Origin: Anaerolineae bacterium
Lineage (GTDB): Bacteria; Chloroflexota; Anaerolineae; B4-G1; SLSP01
Reading direction: 5' to 3'
DNA length: 49,661 nt
NCBI GenBank assembly: GCA_016931185.1
Contig: JAFGFI010000146.1
Coordinates: 1-49,661, forward strand
The translations under genes and the position numbers were made by a program. Numbering within the stretch: position 1 is the first letter of the stretch; every line of letters begins with the position of its first letter. Below, one piece after another: positions 23,636 through 31,166 of the stretch. Under the pieces are notes generated by a model. That model was given only the letters and a program-made list of their open reading frames with translations, was not told the DNA's origin and did not search any database.

Positions 23636-24334
23636 ATGGTTAAAGGAAAGGCACGTATTTTGGTAGTTGATGATGAACCCCGGTATGTATGGGCGACAAA
23701 GGTTAATTTGGAAGCACGCGGTTACGAGGTACTCACGGCGGCGGACGGCTATACTGCACTGGCTTTGGCGATGGATGAACCGCTGGATTTAATTGTGCTG
23801 GATATTCGGATGCCGGGGATGGATGGATATGAGGTATGCAGGTGCGTGCGGGAGTTTTCGGCAGTCCCCATTATTATGTTGACAGCCCTGGCAGAAGATG
23901 TGGATAAGGTGCAGGGATTGGATGTGGGCGCCGATGATTATGTGACTAAGCCATTTAGCACTGCCGAATTGTTGGCGCGTGTGCGGGCTGCGCTGCGACG
24001 GATCGAACTTTCGGAACGTAGCTCCCCGGCCCCAGTGTTTGAGCACGGGGAGTTGCAGGTCAATTTCGCGCGGCAACAAGTGATGCTTGGAGGCGAGGTA
24101 GTGGAATTAACCCCGATTGAATACCGCCTGCTCTGCGAGTTTGTGAAGCAACCAGGGCGGGTGTTAGTGCCAGAGTATCTACTGGAAAAGGTGTGGGGGA
24201 TGGGCTATGAGGGTGAGCAAACGTTGCTGCGGCAGGCAATACATCGCTTGCGCCAGAAGATTGAGCGAGACCCTGGGCATCCGAGCTATATCCAAACTCA
24301 GCGGGGAATAGGGTATGTGTTTGGGGATACGTAA
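23636..24334 (+). CDS. OmpR/PhoB-family response regulator
   Basis: A 232-residue DNA-binding regulator. The receiver domain (about 1-120) starts RILVVDDEP and has the phospho-acceptor Asp56 in LIVLDIRMPGMDGYEV, the switch Thr in IIMLTALAED, and Lys in DDYVTKPFS. The C-terminal winged helix (about 135-232) has VELTPIEYRLLCEF and RQAIHRLRQKIERDP through to GIGYVF, typical of OmpR/PhoB proteins. It is the partner of the preceding kinase. The ATG at 23636 has GGGGGA five bases upstream; an in-frame ATG at 23630 is possible. Transcription should stop at the terminator 50 bases downstream. Confidence 0.93.
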   Translation: MVKGKARILVVDDEPRYVWATKVNLEARGYEVLTAADGYTALALAMDEPLDLIVLDIRMPGMDGYEVCRCVREFSAVPIIMLTALAEDVDKVQGLDVGADDYVTKPFSTAELLARVRAALRRIELSERSSPAPVFEHGELQVNFARQQVMLGGEVVELTPIEYRLLCEFVKQPGRVLVPEYLLEKVWGMGYEGEQTLLRQAIHRLRQKIERDPGHPSYIQTQRGIGYVFGDT

Positions 24335-24381
24335 GTTACGAAAAAATGCATTTTATAAGAAGTCTTGAAGCCAGTCGTTCT

Positions 24382-24434
24382 AAAACCAGGTCTTTGCATA
24401 GGTGTCCGCATCCGCAAAGGCCTGGTTTTTTCTT
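24382..24434 (+). terminator. Rho-independent terminator after the response regulator
   Basis: AAAACCAGGTCTTTGC pairs with GCAAAGGCCTGGTTTT (one G-T wobble) around a 16-base loop, and the right arm runs into six T and TCTT. The stem-plus-T-tract form and its place between the two-component operon and the LacI promoter support a terminator. Confidence 0.85.
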
Positions 24435-24481
24435 ATACTCTTCCCTTGTAAAATTTTGATATTCCCCGTTTTTTCAGCCTC

Positions 24482-24510
24482 TTGACAAAGATTGATAAAT
24501 AGATTATAAT
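24482..24510 (+). promoter_or_regulatory. Consensus sigma-70-type promoter of the LacI gene
   Basis: TTGACA (24482-24487) and TATAAT (24505-24510) are both perfect matches to the housekeeping consensus, with an optimal 17-base spacer. It lies 105 bases before the LacI start codon and just after the terminator of the preceding operon. Confidence 0.85.
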
Positions 24511-24522
24511 TTACACGTGTAA
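24511..24522. promoter_or_regulatory. Probable LacI-family operator TTACACGTGTAA
   Basis: A perfect 12-base palindrome with a central CG directly follows the -10 box and covers the expected transcription start. LacI-family operators are typically palindromes with a central CG. This position fits autorepression of the adjacent lacI-type gene. I found no second exact copy before the transporter operon. Confidence 0.65.
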
Positions 24523-24526
24523 GGTA

Positions 24527-24565
24527 AAACGAGTTACGTATAACGAGTTACGTATAACGAATTAC
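24527..24565. repeat. Heptad-phased direct repeats in the LacI leader
   Basis: The leader reads ACGAGTT, ACGTATA, ACGAGTT, ACGTATA, ACGAATT, ACTAACC, a 14-base unit made of two heptads and repeated. It lies between the operator and the ribosome binding site and may be untranslated leader only. Confidence 0.6.
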
Positions 24566-24614
24566 TAACCTGCATTTAGAAAATCGTAGTAATTCTCAAA
24601 CAAAAGGGAATATT

Positions 24615-25646
24615 ATGACAAAAACGCCAACTCAGGGCGATGTAGCGAAGTTAGCCGGAGTCTCACGTTCTACCGTATCCTTTGTCCTCAATAATCGACA
24701 TGGTGGACAAATCAGCATTAGCGAAGAAACCCGGCAAAAGGTCATAGGAGCTGCCAGACAACTGGGATATGAACCCAATGCTATGGCGCGCAGTTTACGT
24801 TCTGGACAAAGTTATAACATCGGCGTGTTGATTCCCAATCTTTACAATTTTCACTATATGGAATTGTTGGACGGTATTGAACAGGAACTGACAGGACAGG
24901 GTTATCATCTTACGCTGGTAGTGACCAATTTTGATCCTCAACGCGAGCGTAGTTGTTTTCAATCCCTCTTCCAACAACTTTTAGATGGTTTGATCTTGAT
25001 GCCCACATTTTGGGATCAATTGCCCGATCAGATGGATACCCTGGCGGCGCGGAATAGCCCGGTCGTGTTCCTCCCGTCTCAGGATATGACGACGGATTTT
25101 GTCAATTCTGATATGCGGATGGGATCTGAAGCACTTATGGATCACCTCTTGGCCTTAGGACACCGGCGTATCGGTTTTGTTAATGGTGTAGCACGTCGTG
25201 AACTGACACGGGTACGGCAAGCCGTCTATCGTGAGAAGATTACACAAGCCGGCTTGGCATTTGATGATTCGTTATTTGTAGATTGTGGCCCCACAATGCA
25301 GGATGGTTACGAAGCTGCATTGAACTTATTATCTTTATCTATTCCTCCCACTGCTATTTGGACGATCAATGATGTGCTGGCTGTGGGGGCGTTGCGTGCG
25401 GTACAAGATCGAGGATTATGTGTGCCAGAAGATGTTGCGGTTGCCGGATTTGATGATACTGCATTATCGGCTCAGCTTTTTCCACCCCTTACAACCGTTC
25501 ATATCCCTGCCTATCAAATGGGACAGCGTGCTGCGCAAATCTTGCTTAAGCGTATTGAAGAGCCTGATGGTGATCTTATTCAAGAAACATTTGATACTTA
25601 TCTTGTCATCCGGCAATCCACGGTGGGGCAGAGTAACGAAACTTAA
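24615..25646 (+). CDS. LacI-family transcriptional regulator
   Basis: A 343-residue repressor-type regulator. The N-terminal helix-turn-helix (about 7-35) reads GDVAKLAGVSRSTVSFVLNN, and the hinge helix region ends PNAMARSLRSGQSYNIGVLIP. The C-terminal periplasmic-binding-like domain binds an effector, usually a sugar; RIGFVNGVARR and AVAGFDDTALSAQLFPPLTT are typical blocks. It is transcribed from a consensus promoter overlapped by a palindrome, so it is probably autoregulated. The sugar ABC operon that starts 237 bases downstream on the same strand is the expected target. Effector identity is unknown. Confidence 0.92.
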   Translation: MTKTPTQGDVAKLAGVSRSTVSFVLNNRHGGQISISEETRQKVIGAARQLGYEPNAMARSLRSGQSYNIGVLIPNLYNFHYMELLDGIEQELTGQGYHLTLVVTNFDPQRERSCFQSLFQQLLDGLILMPTFWDQLPDQMDTLAARNSPVVFLPSQDMTTDFVNSDMRMGSEALMDHLLALGHRRIGFVNGVARRELTRVRQAVYREKITQAGLAFDDSLFVDCGPTMQDGYEAALNLLSLSIPPTAIWTINDVLAVGALRAVQDRGLCVPEDVAVAGFDDTALSAQLFPPLTTVHIPAYQMGQRAAQILLKRIEEPDGDLIQETFDTYLVIRQSTVGQSNET

Positions 25647-25705
25647 TCATTTAACCGTTCTCCGGCGGTTGGATGAGAATTGATGTTTAAAGGCCGAGCA
25701 TTAGA

Positions 25706-25747
25706 GTGGTCTTTTTGCGGATGCTTCTCCATCCGCAAAAAGACTAC
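25706..25747. terminator. Strong hairpin downstream of lacI, possible terminator
   Basis: GTCTTTTTGCGGATG (25709-25723) pairs perfectly with CATCCGCAAAAAGAC (25730-25744) around a 6-base loop, and two or three flanking pairs extend it. The T and A runs are inside the stem and not after it, so it is only a possible intrinsic terminator. It separates lacI from the transporter operon. Confidence 0.5.
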
Positions 25748-25882
25748 CTTTATTCTGCCGCTTTAGCGGTCTATGTTTAGAGGAGGTTAAAAAACATCAA
25801 AATTTATGAGAATAATTGTCAGATCCGCGTGAAGTTCAAAAAGATTATGCTTATGTTCTAAATCTTTAAGGAGGAGTATTTT

Positions 25883-27256
25883 ATGTTGAAGCAACAACTG
25901 AGTCGAAGGGATTTTCTCCGTACCGCCGCCCTGGCGGGGGCCGGATTGGCGATGACATTGGCGGGATGTCAGAAGATAACTCCCACTGATGAAGCCTCTG
26001 AAACTACATCTTCTGCGCCCGCAGAGGTATCCGGAGATCTCCGGGTTCTCATCTTACAAGGAGCTCCTGTTGAACCGGTGAATGAATTTCTTGCTACTGC
26101 GACGACTGCGAAATACCCCAAAGTTGATGTAAACTTTGAGTATATCTCAGGGGATCACGCCGAAGGTGTCTATACTCAGGCAGCAGCGGGGACATTGGCC
26201 GACGTGATCTTTAGTGCCGATCTCTGGGTTGTCCCCTTTGCGATGAATGATGTGACATTGGATATGAAACCTCTTGCTGAAGCCGACCCTGATATGGATC
26301 TCGACGATATCTTCCCAAGCATGTTGGGATTGGGTGTTTTCGAGGGCGAGGTTCACATGTTCCCTTCTTCCCTTGATGTGGTTACCATGTATTATAACAA
26401 GACTTTGTTTGAACAAGTTGGGGGCGTGCCTACCGAAGATTGGACATGGGATGATTTTATTGACGCGTGCAAGAAAATCACAGAGTTGGAGAAGGATGCC
26501 CAGGGCAATCCGATGTATTGGGGAATATCTAACGCTACTTGGAACTGGTGGGCAACCGTTTACCCCTGGATCGTAGGTTATGGTGGTGATATTAAGAATG
26601 AAGACGGCAGTAAATCCACATGGTCCGATGCTAAAGCACTAGAAGGGTTAAAGGCTTATACGCAACTGTGGACGGAACACAATATTGCTCAGCCCATTTC
26701 TCTAGACCTGGGGGGTAATGCGTTCCATCTCAGCCGCGCTGCTACGTGGTTCCATATTCCCGGACAGCGTACTGCTAATCGTGAGAATATTGGTGATAAA
26801 TTTGAATGGGATGCGCAGGTGATGCCCAAGATGCCTGATGGCAAACACCGGACAGGGATGGGCGCCTGGGGGCTTTCGGTTTTTGCCGGCAGCAAGCTGC
26901 AGGAAATTGCCTACTACTACGTCAAGACAATGGTTAGCCCGCAAATTCAAGAGTTGTTAGCTAAGAAGGAACAGGGTGTGCCGTTGGTACGTTCTGTTGC
27001 TGAGAAGGGTGAGTGGATGGAAAACTTACCAACCCCACCTGAAAATGTGATGGCTTTTGTTAAAGGTGCCGATGATGCCGTATTGCCCACCAAGGGCCGT
27101 GATTATCCGGGTGAGTGCGGTAGTTTCTACGCTGGCTTGGTGAATCAATCTTATGTAACAGCTCTGGAATCGGTTATTCGTGGCGAGGCAGAGGTGGAAC
27201 AGGCTTTTATTGAGGCAGACCAGGCCATCCAGATTTGTCTGGACGAGAATCTTTAG
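25883..27256 (+). CDS. Sugar ABC transporter substrate-binding lipoprotein (CUT1 family)
   Basis: A 457-residue extracytoplasmic binding protein of the SBP_bac_1 family. The N-terminus has the twin-arginine motif SRRDFLR, a hydrophobic stretch and the lipobox LAGC (Cys about 29), so it is probably exported by Tat and anchored as a lipoprotein. YYNKTLFEQVG, followed by PTEDWTWDDFIDACKKI, is typical of binding proteins for oligosaccharides and glycerol-phosphate-like ligands. Many Trp residues (NATWNWWATVYPW) fit a sugar-stacking site. AGGAGGAG lies nine bases before the ATG. Two permeases follow, separated by a hairpin that would let the binding protein be made in excess. Confidence 0.92.
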   Translation: MLKQQLSRRDFLRTAALAGAGLAMTLAGCQKITPTDEASETTSSAPAEVSGDLRVLILQGAPVEPVNEFLATATTAKYPKVDVNFEYISGDHAEGVYTQAAAGTLADVIFSADLWVVPFAMNDVTLDMKPLAEADPDMDLDDIFPSMLGLGVFEGEVHMFPSSLDVVTMYYNKTLFEQVGGVPTEDWTWDDFIDACKKITELEKDAQGNPMYWGISNATWNWWATVYPWIVGYGGDIKNEDGSKSTWSDAKALEGLKAYTQLWTEHNIAQPISLDLGGNAFHLSRAATWFHIPGQRTANRENIGDKFEWDAQVMPKMPDGKHRTGMGAWGLSVFAGSKLQEIAYYYVKTMVSPQIQELLAKKEQGVPLVRSVAEKGEWMENLPTPPENVMAFVKGADDAVLPTKGRDYPGECGSFYAGLVNQSYVTALESVIRGEAEVEQAFIEADQAIQICLDENL

Positions 27257-27265
27257 TGAAACGTG

Positions 27266-27303
27266 AAACGTAAAACGTAAATACTTGTTTACGTTTTACG
27301 TTT
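27266..27303. repeat. Perfect intercistronic hairpin of inverted heptads after the binding-protein gene
   Basis: AAACGTAAAACGTAAA (27266-27281) pairs perfectly with TTTACGTTTTACGTTT (27288-27303) around TACTTG. Both arms are heptads (ACGTAAA), and the array begins ten bases after the stop codon. Such structures between binding-protein and permease genes often stabilise the upstream mRNA. Confidence 0.75.
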
Positions 27304-27336
27304 TCAGAAGGTGTTTTCTAAGGAAGGAGGAAAAGT

Positions 27337-28272
27337 GTGGTAGCAGACACAAAATCGCTCTCTTTGCAGGGGTGGTGGAACAAACTTGATAAGCGTTACC
27401 GGGACACACTTCAGGGGTATTTATTTATCCTCCCCGTAGTATTAGGGTTACTGATTTTTACCATTGGCCCGATGATTGCTTCGCTTTACTTCAGCTTTAC
27501 TAAGTTCCCGATCCTGAAATCACCAGAATGGGTGGGATTGAGTAACTATGTTAAAATGTTCACCCAGGAAAAATATTTCTGGCAGGCCGTGAAAGTAACT
27601 GTAACTTATGCTGTAACTGCCGTGCCACTGGGTATCCTGGGGAGTTTTTTGCTGGCGATGTTGTTGGATCAACGGGTGAAGGGGATTGCCTTTTTCCGTA
27701 CCTGTTTCTATATGCCCACCATTGTGCCTGCGTTGGCTTCGGCTGTACTGTGGGGATGGCTCCTTAACCCGGATTACGGCCTGGTGAACGCTATCCTGTC
27801 CAAACTTGGGCTTCCTACCTCGCCATTCCTCTCCGACCCTAAAACTGCGCTGCCCTCTTTGGTCTTGATGAGCCTGTGGGGTATCGGTGGCGGCATGGTA
27901 ATTTACTTGGCTGGCCTCCAGGGGATCTCGCAGCAGCTCTATGAAGCTGGTCGAATTGATGGCGCTAATGCCTTTCAGCTCTTCTGGTATATTACGATTC
28001 CCTTGATGACGCCTACCATTTTCTTTAATTTGGTGATGGGTTTGATTGGGGCATTTCAATATTTTACCGGGGCTTTTGTACTTACCAGCGGGGGGCCGCT
28101 TTTCTCGACGTATTTCTATAACCTGATGCTCTATGAACGTGCTTTCAAATGGGTGCAAATGGGGATGGCCTCCGCGATGGCATGGTTCCTCTTGGTGGTT
28201 ATTCTCTTATTGACATTGTTGGTTTTCCGCAGCTCAAGTGCGTGGGTCTATTATGAGACAGAGGTGAAATGA
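27337..28272 (+). CDS. Sugar ABC transporter permease, MalF/UgpA type
   Basis: A 311-residue integral membrane subunit with six predicted helices. The first is YLFILPVVLGLLIFTIGP. The cytoplasmic EAA loop reads EAGRIDGANAFQLFWYITIPLMTP, the ATPase docking signature of CUT1 permeases. It forms a heterodimer with the next gene product. The GTG start at 27337 has AAGGAGG nine to ten bases upstream. No ATPase gene is in the operon, so the transporter probably uses a shared MsmX/UgpC-type ATPase encoded elsewhere. Confidence 0.92.
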   Translation: MVADTKSLSLQGWWNKLDKRYRDTLQGYLFILPVVLGLLIFTIGPMIASLYFSFTKFPILKSPEWVGLSNYVKMFTQEKYFWQAVKVTVTYAVTAVPLGILGSFLLAMLLDQRVKGIAFFRTCFYMPTIVPALASAVLWGWLLNPDYGLVNAILSKLGLPTSPFLSDPKTALPSLVLMSLWGIGGGMVIYLAGLQGISQQLYEAGRIDGANAFQLFWYITIPLMTPTIFFNLVMGLIGAFQYFTGAFVLTSGGPLFSTYFYNLMLYERAFKWVQMGMASAMAWFLLVVILLLTLLVFRSSSAWVYYETEVK

Positions 28273-29165
28273 TGCTTTCTCAAGACCGTGAGGTTTACTT
28301 CGGATTGCGTGATATAAAGTGGAGAAATCGACCCTGGGATGGTGTGCGCATGCTCCTGTCTTATTTCGTTCTCGCTGTAGGGGCACTGGTCTTCTTGTTG
28401 CCCTTTTTCTGGATGATTGGGACATCATTGAAAGAACAGGCGGAAGTTTATACCTTCCCACCAACCTTTATGCCGAAGTCATTCCGTTGGCAGAATTTCC
28501 CTGAAGGTTGGAATCATGAGAACACGATGTTCCCTCAATGGACGGTCAACACCCTTTTGATCACCTTCGGGGTGATGGGGGGGGTGTTGCTGACTTCTTC
28601 CTTGTGTGCCTACGGCTTTGCACGATTGAATTTCCCAGGCAGGGATTTCTGGTTTATGATTGTCCTGGCCTCCGTTATGCTTCCCGGCCCGGTGACGTTG
28701 ATCCCCCTTTACATTGGGTATCAGCGGATCGGTTGGCTGGATACCTTCAAGCCGCTGATTATACCGGCCTGGTTTGGGGGTGGGGCCTTTAACATATTCC
28801 TGTTAAGGCAATTTTTCAGGGGTATCCCCATTGAGCTTGAGGAAGCAGCAATTGTGGATGGCGCCAGCCGTTTCCGCATCTGGTGGCAGATCTTTTTGCC
28901 ACTTTCGAAGCCTGCGCTGGCGACTATTGCCGTCTTTACTTTCCAGGGGGTCTGGAATGATTTCTATGGCCCTCTGATCTTTCTGACCAGCCGTTCTAAA
29001 TACACGCTGGCCTTGGGTATCAATGCTTTTAAGGGACTATACAACACTCAAATTCCACTAATGATGGCGATGTCGTGGCTGATGGTGATACCTATGATCA
29101 TTGTCTTTTTCTTTGCTCAAAAGCTGATGATTCGAGGTGTGGTTCTCTCGGGAATAAAGGCATGA
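28269..29165 (+). CDS. Sugar ABC transporter permease, MalG/UgpE type
   Basis: A 298-residue permease with six predicted helices. LVFLLPFFWMIGTSLK is the first, followed by the loop with PKSFRWQNFPEGW. The EAA loop reads EEAAIVDGASRFRIWWQIFLPLSKPA. The protein ends in a last helix and RGVVLSGIKA, as is usual for MalG-type subunits. Its ATG overlaps the stop of the partner permease by four bases (ATGA), giving coupled translation and equal amounts. It pairs with the preceding permease to move the sugar delivered by the lipoprotein at 25883-27256. Confidence 0.92.
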   Translation: MMLSQDREVYFGLRDIKWRNRPWDGVRMLLSYFVLAVGALVFLLPFFWMIGTSLKEQAEVYTFPPTFMPKSFRWQNFPEGWNHENTMFPQWTVNTLLITFGVMGGVLLTSSLCAYGFARLNFPGRDFWFMIVLASVMLPGPVTLIPLYIGYQRIGWLDTFKPLIIPAWFGGGAFNIFLLRQFFRGIPIELEEAAIVDGASRFRIWWQIFLPLSKPALATIAVFTFQGVWNDFYGPLIFLTSRSKYTLALGINAFKGLYNTQIPLMMAMSWLMVIPMIIVFFFAQKLMIRGVVLSGIKA

Positions 29166-29215
29166 GCGCAAAGGCGCGAGAGAAACGATCAGGCGAGGAG
29201 GTTGATAGATAAGAG

Positions 29216-30994
29216 ATGTTAATGCATATCACGGCAAATCAGTCTAGTGTGCCTATGGGATGTGTAGTATGTGTGAATGTGACGTTGGAATTCCAAGACA
29301 ATGAGGCTCCGCAGGGTTATATCCTGTTGCCCTTTGTAAATGGACGGCGTTGGGGTGCACACGAGCGTTCTAATGCTGAAGGACGTGTTATGTTCTTGTT
29401 GCCCTTGCCCAACCCTGGCCCGGCTCATCTTCAGATCGTGGCCTTGTCATCTGACACGGATCACTGGATGGGATTGGAACGTTACCGGGATTGTTTGCTT
29501 GTCGGACGGCGAATGCCTGAGGCTGGTATCCGTAGTAATGTTTTGGAAATAGAAGTTACCTGGCGCGCGATTCCATCCCATAAATCTGGTGATACACTTT
29601 TCGGGATGCAATGGGAACCATGGTTCACGCGTGGTGTCGAGCAATGGCGGACGGCACAGGCTGTGCCCATTGTTGGTTTCTATGATTCTTATAACCGGGA
29701 TGTTACTCGCCAACATATCCTGTGGTTTATGGAGTTGGGGGTAGATTTTATCTTACCCGATTGGACCAATCATCTTTGGGGATTGCAACATTGGGATGAG
29801 CGTAGTGATGATGTGAATGCTATTGTTCACGCGACGACATTGACACTTGAGACCTTGGCCGAGATGCGTGATGAAGGCTTACCTGTGCCAAAAATGGTGC
29901 TTTTCCCCGGTCTGAGCAATGGACATCCTACCACGATGGAAGCTCTGAATGAAGAATTCGCATGGATTTTCCACACATACGTGCGCAATCCACGTTTTGA
30001 GGGACTATGGCAGGAGTTTGATGGCAAACCGCTTATCGTTGTGCTTGATACTGGTGCGGTGGGTGATCCTCGCGGCACGGCAGAATCGGCATTCCGTATT
30101 CCGTTCTTTAAGGACACGTTGGCGTTAGAAGCGTCGGAACTCGATGCCTTCCGTGCTGCTCAAGGACCAGTAGATGATAGATATTTTACGGTGCGTTGGA
30201 TGTCCTCACAGAACCAGACTACGCGCCATCACGAGTTAGGATATTGGTCGTGGATGGATGGAGTGATTGCGCCGCCGGTTACATACAGAAATGGGATCGC
30301 TGAATCGGTTACTGTTACCCCTTCTTTCTTCAATGCGGAGGGGTGGACTGGCCCGTTAGCTGTGGGGCGTTGTGGTGGCGCCACCTATTTGGAAACCTTT
30401 GAGGTTGCGCTTAGACATCGCCCACGTGTGATTTTCCTACATCAGTGGCAGGAATATAGTGGACAGATTGAAGGTCATGGGCACGGCTATGATCATAATA
30501 TCTACACCGACACGTACAGCGTCGAATTGAGTGATGACCTGGAGCCGGTTTCCTTGACTGCGCCCGGTTATCGTGGCGATCAAGGCGGCTGGGGCTTCTA
30601 TTACCTCAATCTCACCCGCGCGCTGATTGACCTGTACCGTCACCCATCGGATACTACAATTTCACCATCCACCCTCCTGGCGGTCAGTGTGCCGCTGCCT
30701 AATGCCATCATTACTGGTGAAACGCTACGTGTGAATTGGTCAGTGATTGGCCCAACTCCATCAGGTTTTACACTCTGTATTGATGGGGTTGATATTTGCA
30801 CGCATCTTACGGGAACAATGGCTGAAGAAATCGCATTGGATGCACTGGAAACAGGCCCGCATATCCTGTCTGTGATTGCTGAGGGGGTGACCACGCGCTA
30901 TCCTTTGTCCAGTGTTGGATTGGATGCTCCCCTGCTGTCTCCGATTCCCGTTCAAGTCAACGTGTCCTTTATGCTTAAGCGATACTCTCAGTAA
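29216..30994 (+). CDS. GH99/GH71-like putative glycoside hydrolase
   Basis: A 592-residue protein without a signal peptide. Residues about 1-115 look like a beta-sandwich. The central barrel has FGMQWEPWF, then VGFYDSYNRDVTRQHILWF and LGVDFILPDWTNHLWG, the pattern of GH71/GH99-type and WbsX-like enzymes in which a Tyr-Asp pair is followed by an arriving strand with the acidic residue. The C-terminal 100 residues form an Ig-like domain. Its place after the sugar permeases suggests it acts on the imported oligosaccharide in the cytoplasm. GAGGAGG lies 13 bases upstream, and ATG codons at 29216 and 29222 are both possible. The family call is moderate and the substrate unknown. Confidence 0.6.
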   Translation: MLMHITANQSSVPMGCVVCVNVTLEFQDNEAPQGYILLPFVNGRRWGAHERSNAEGRVMFLLPLPNPGPAHLQIVALSSDTDHWMGLERYRDCLLVGRRMPEAGIRSNVLEIEVTWRAIPSHKSGDTLFGMQWEPWFTRGVEQWRTAQAVPIVGFYDSYNRDVTRQHILWFMELGVDFILPDWTNHLWGLQHWDERSDDVNAIVHATTLTLETLAEMRDEGLPVPKMVLFPGLSNGHPTTMEALNEEFAWIFHTYVRNPRFEGLWQEFDGKPLIVVLDTGAVGDPRGTAESAFRIPFFKDTLALEASELDAFRAAQGPVDDRYFTVRWMSSQNQTTRHHELGYWSWMDGVIAPPVTYRNGIAESVTVTPSFFNAEGWTGPLAVGRCGGATYLETFEVALRHRPRVIFLHQWQEYSGQIEGHGHGYDHNIYTDTYSVELSDDLEPVSLTAPGYRGDQGGWGFYYLNLTRALIDLYRHPSDTTISPSTLLAVSVPLPNAIITGETLRVNWSVIGPTPSGFTLCIDGVDICTHLTGTMAEEIALDALETGPHILSVIAEGVTTRYPLSSVGLDAPLLSPIPVQVNVSFMLKRYSQ

Positions 30995-31122
30995 ATCGAA
31001 ATTCTAAGGTGGGATGCACTTTGGCATCTGGCATTGTGTTGCTATTTGTGCCAAAAATTCCTTTTCAGACCGCGTTAAATGTATCCTACCTGAGTATTGA
31101 GTATAAACTTCGATTTACTGAG
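30987..31122. repeat. Nested inverted repeat between two glycosidase genes
   Basis: CTCAGTAAATCGAA (30987-31000, containing the stop codon) and TTCGATTTACTGAG (31109-31122) are perfect 14-base inverted repeats. Inside them AGGTGGGAT and ATCCTACCT pair with one wobble, and TTTGGCA and TGCCAAA pair further in. The left part has GTGGGATGCACTTT, close to a repeat at 35568 and 35721. It may be a folded mRNA spacer or a small mobile repeat. Confidence 0.55.
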
Positions 31123-31166
31123 TCTCTTCTGATCTATTCATAAATTCAATTTACGAAGGAGGGAAT

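Noticed and set aside
27520..28158. Minus-strand frame of 212 codons opposite the first sugar permease
   Set aside because: Composition is that of an antisense shadow of a membrane protein gene; no domain and no ribosome binding site.
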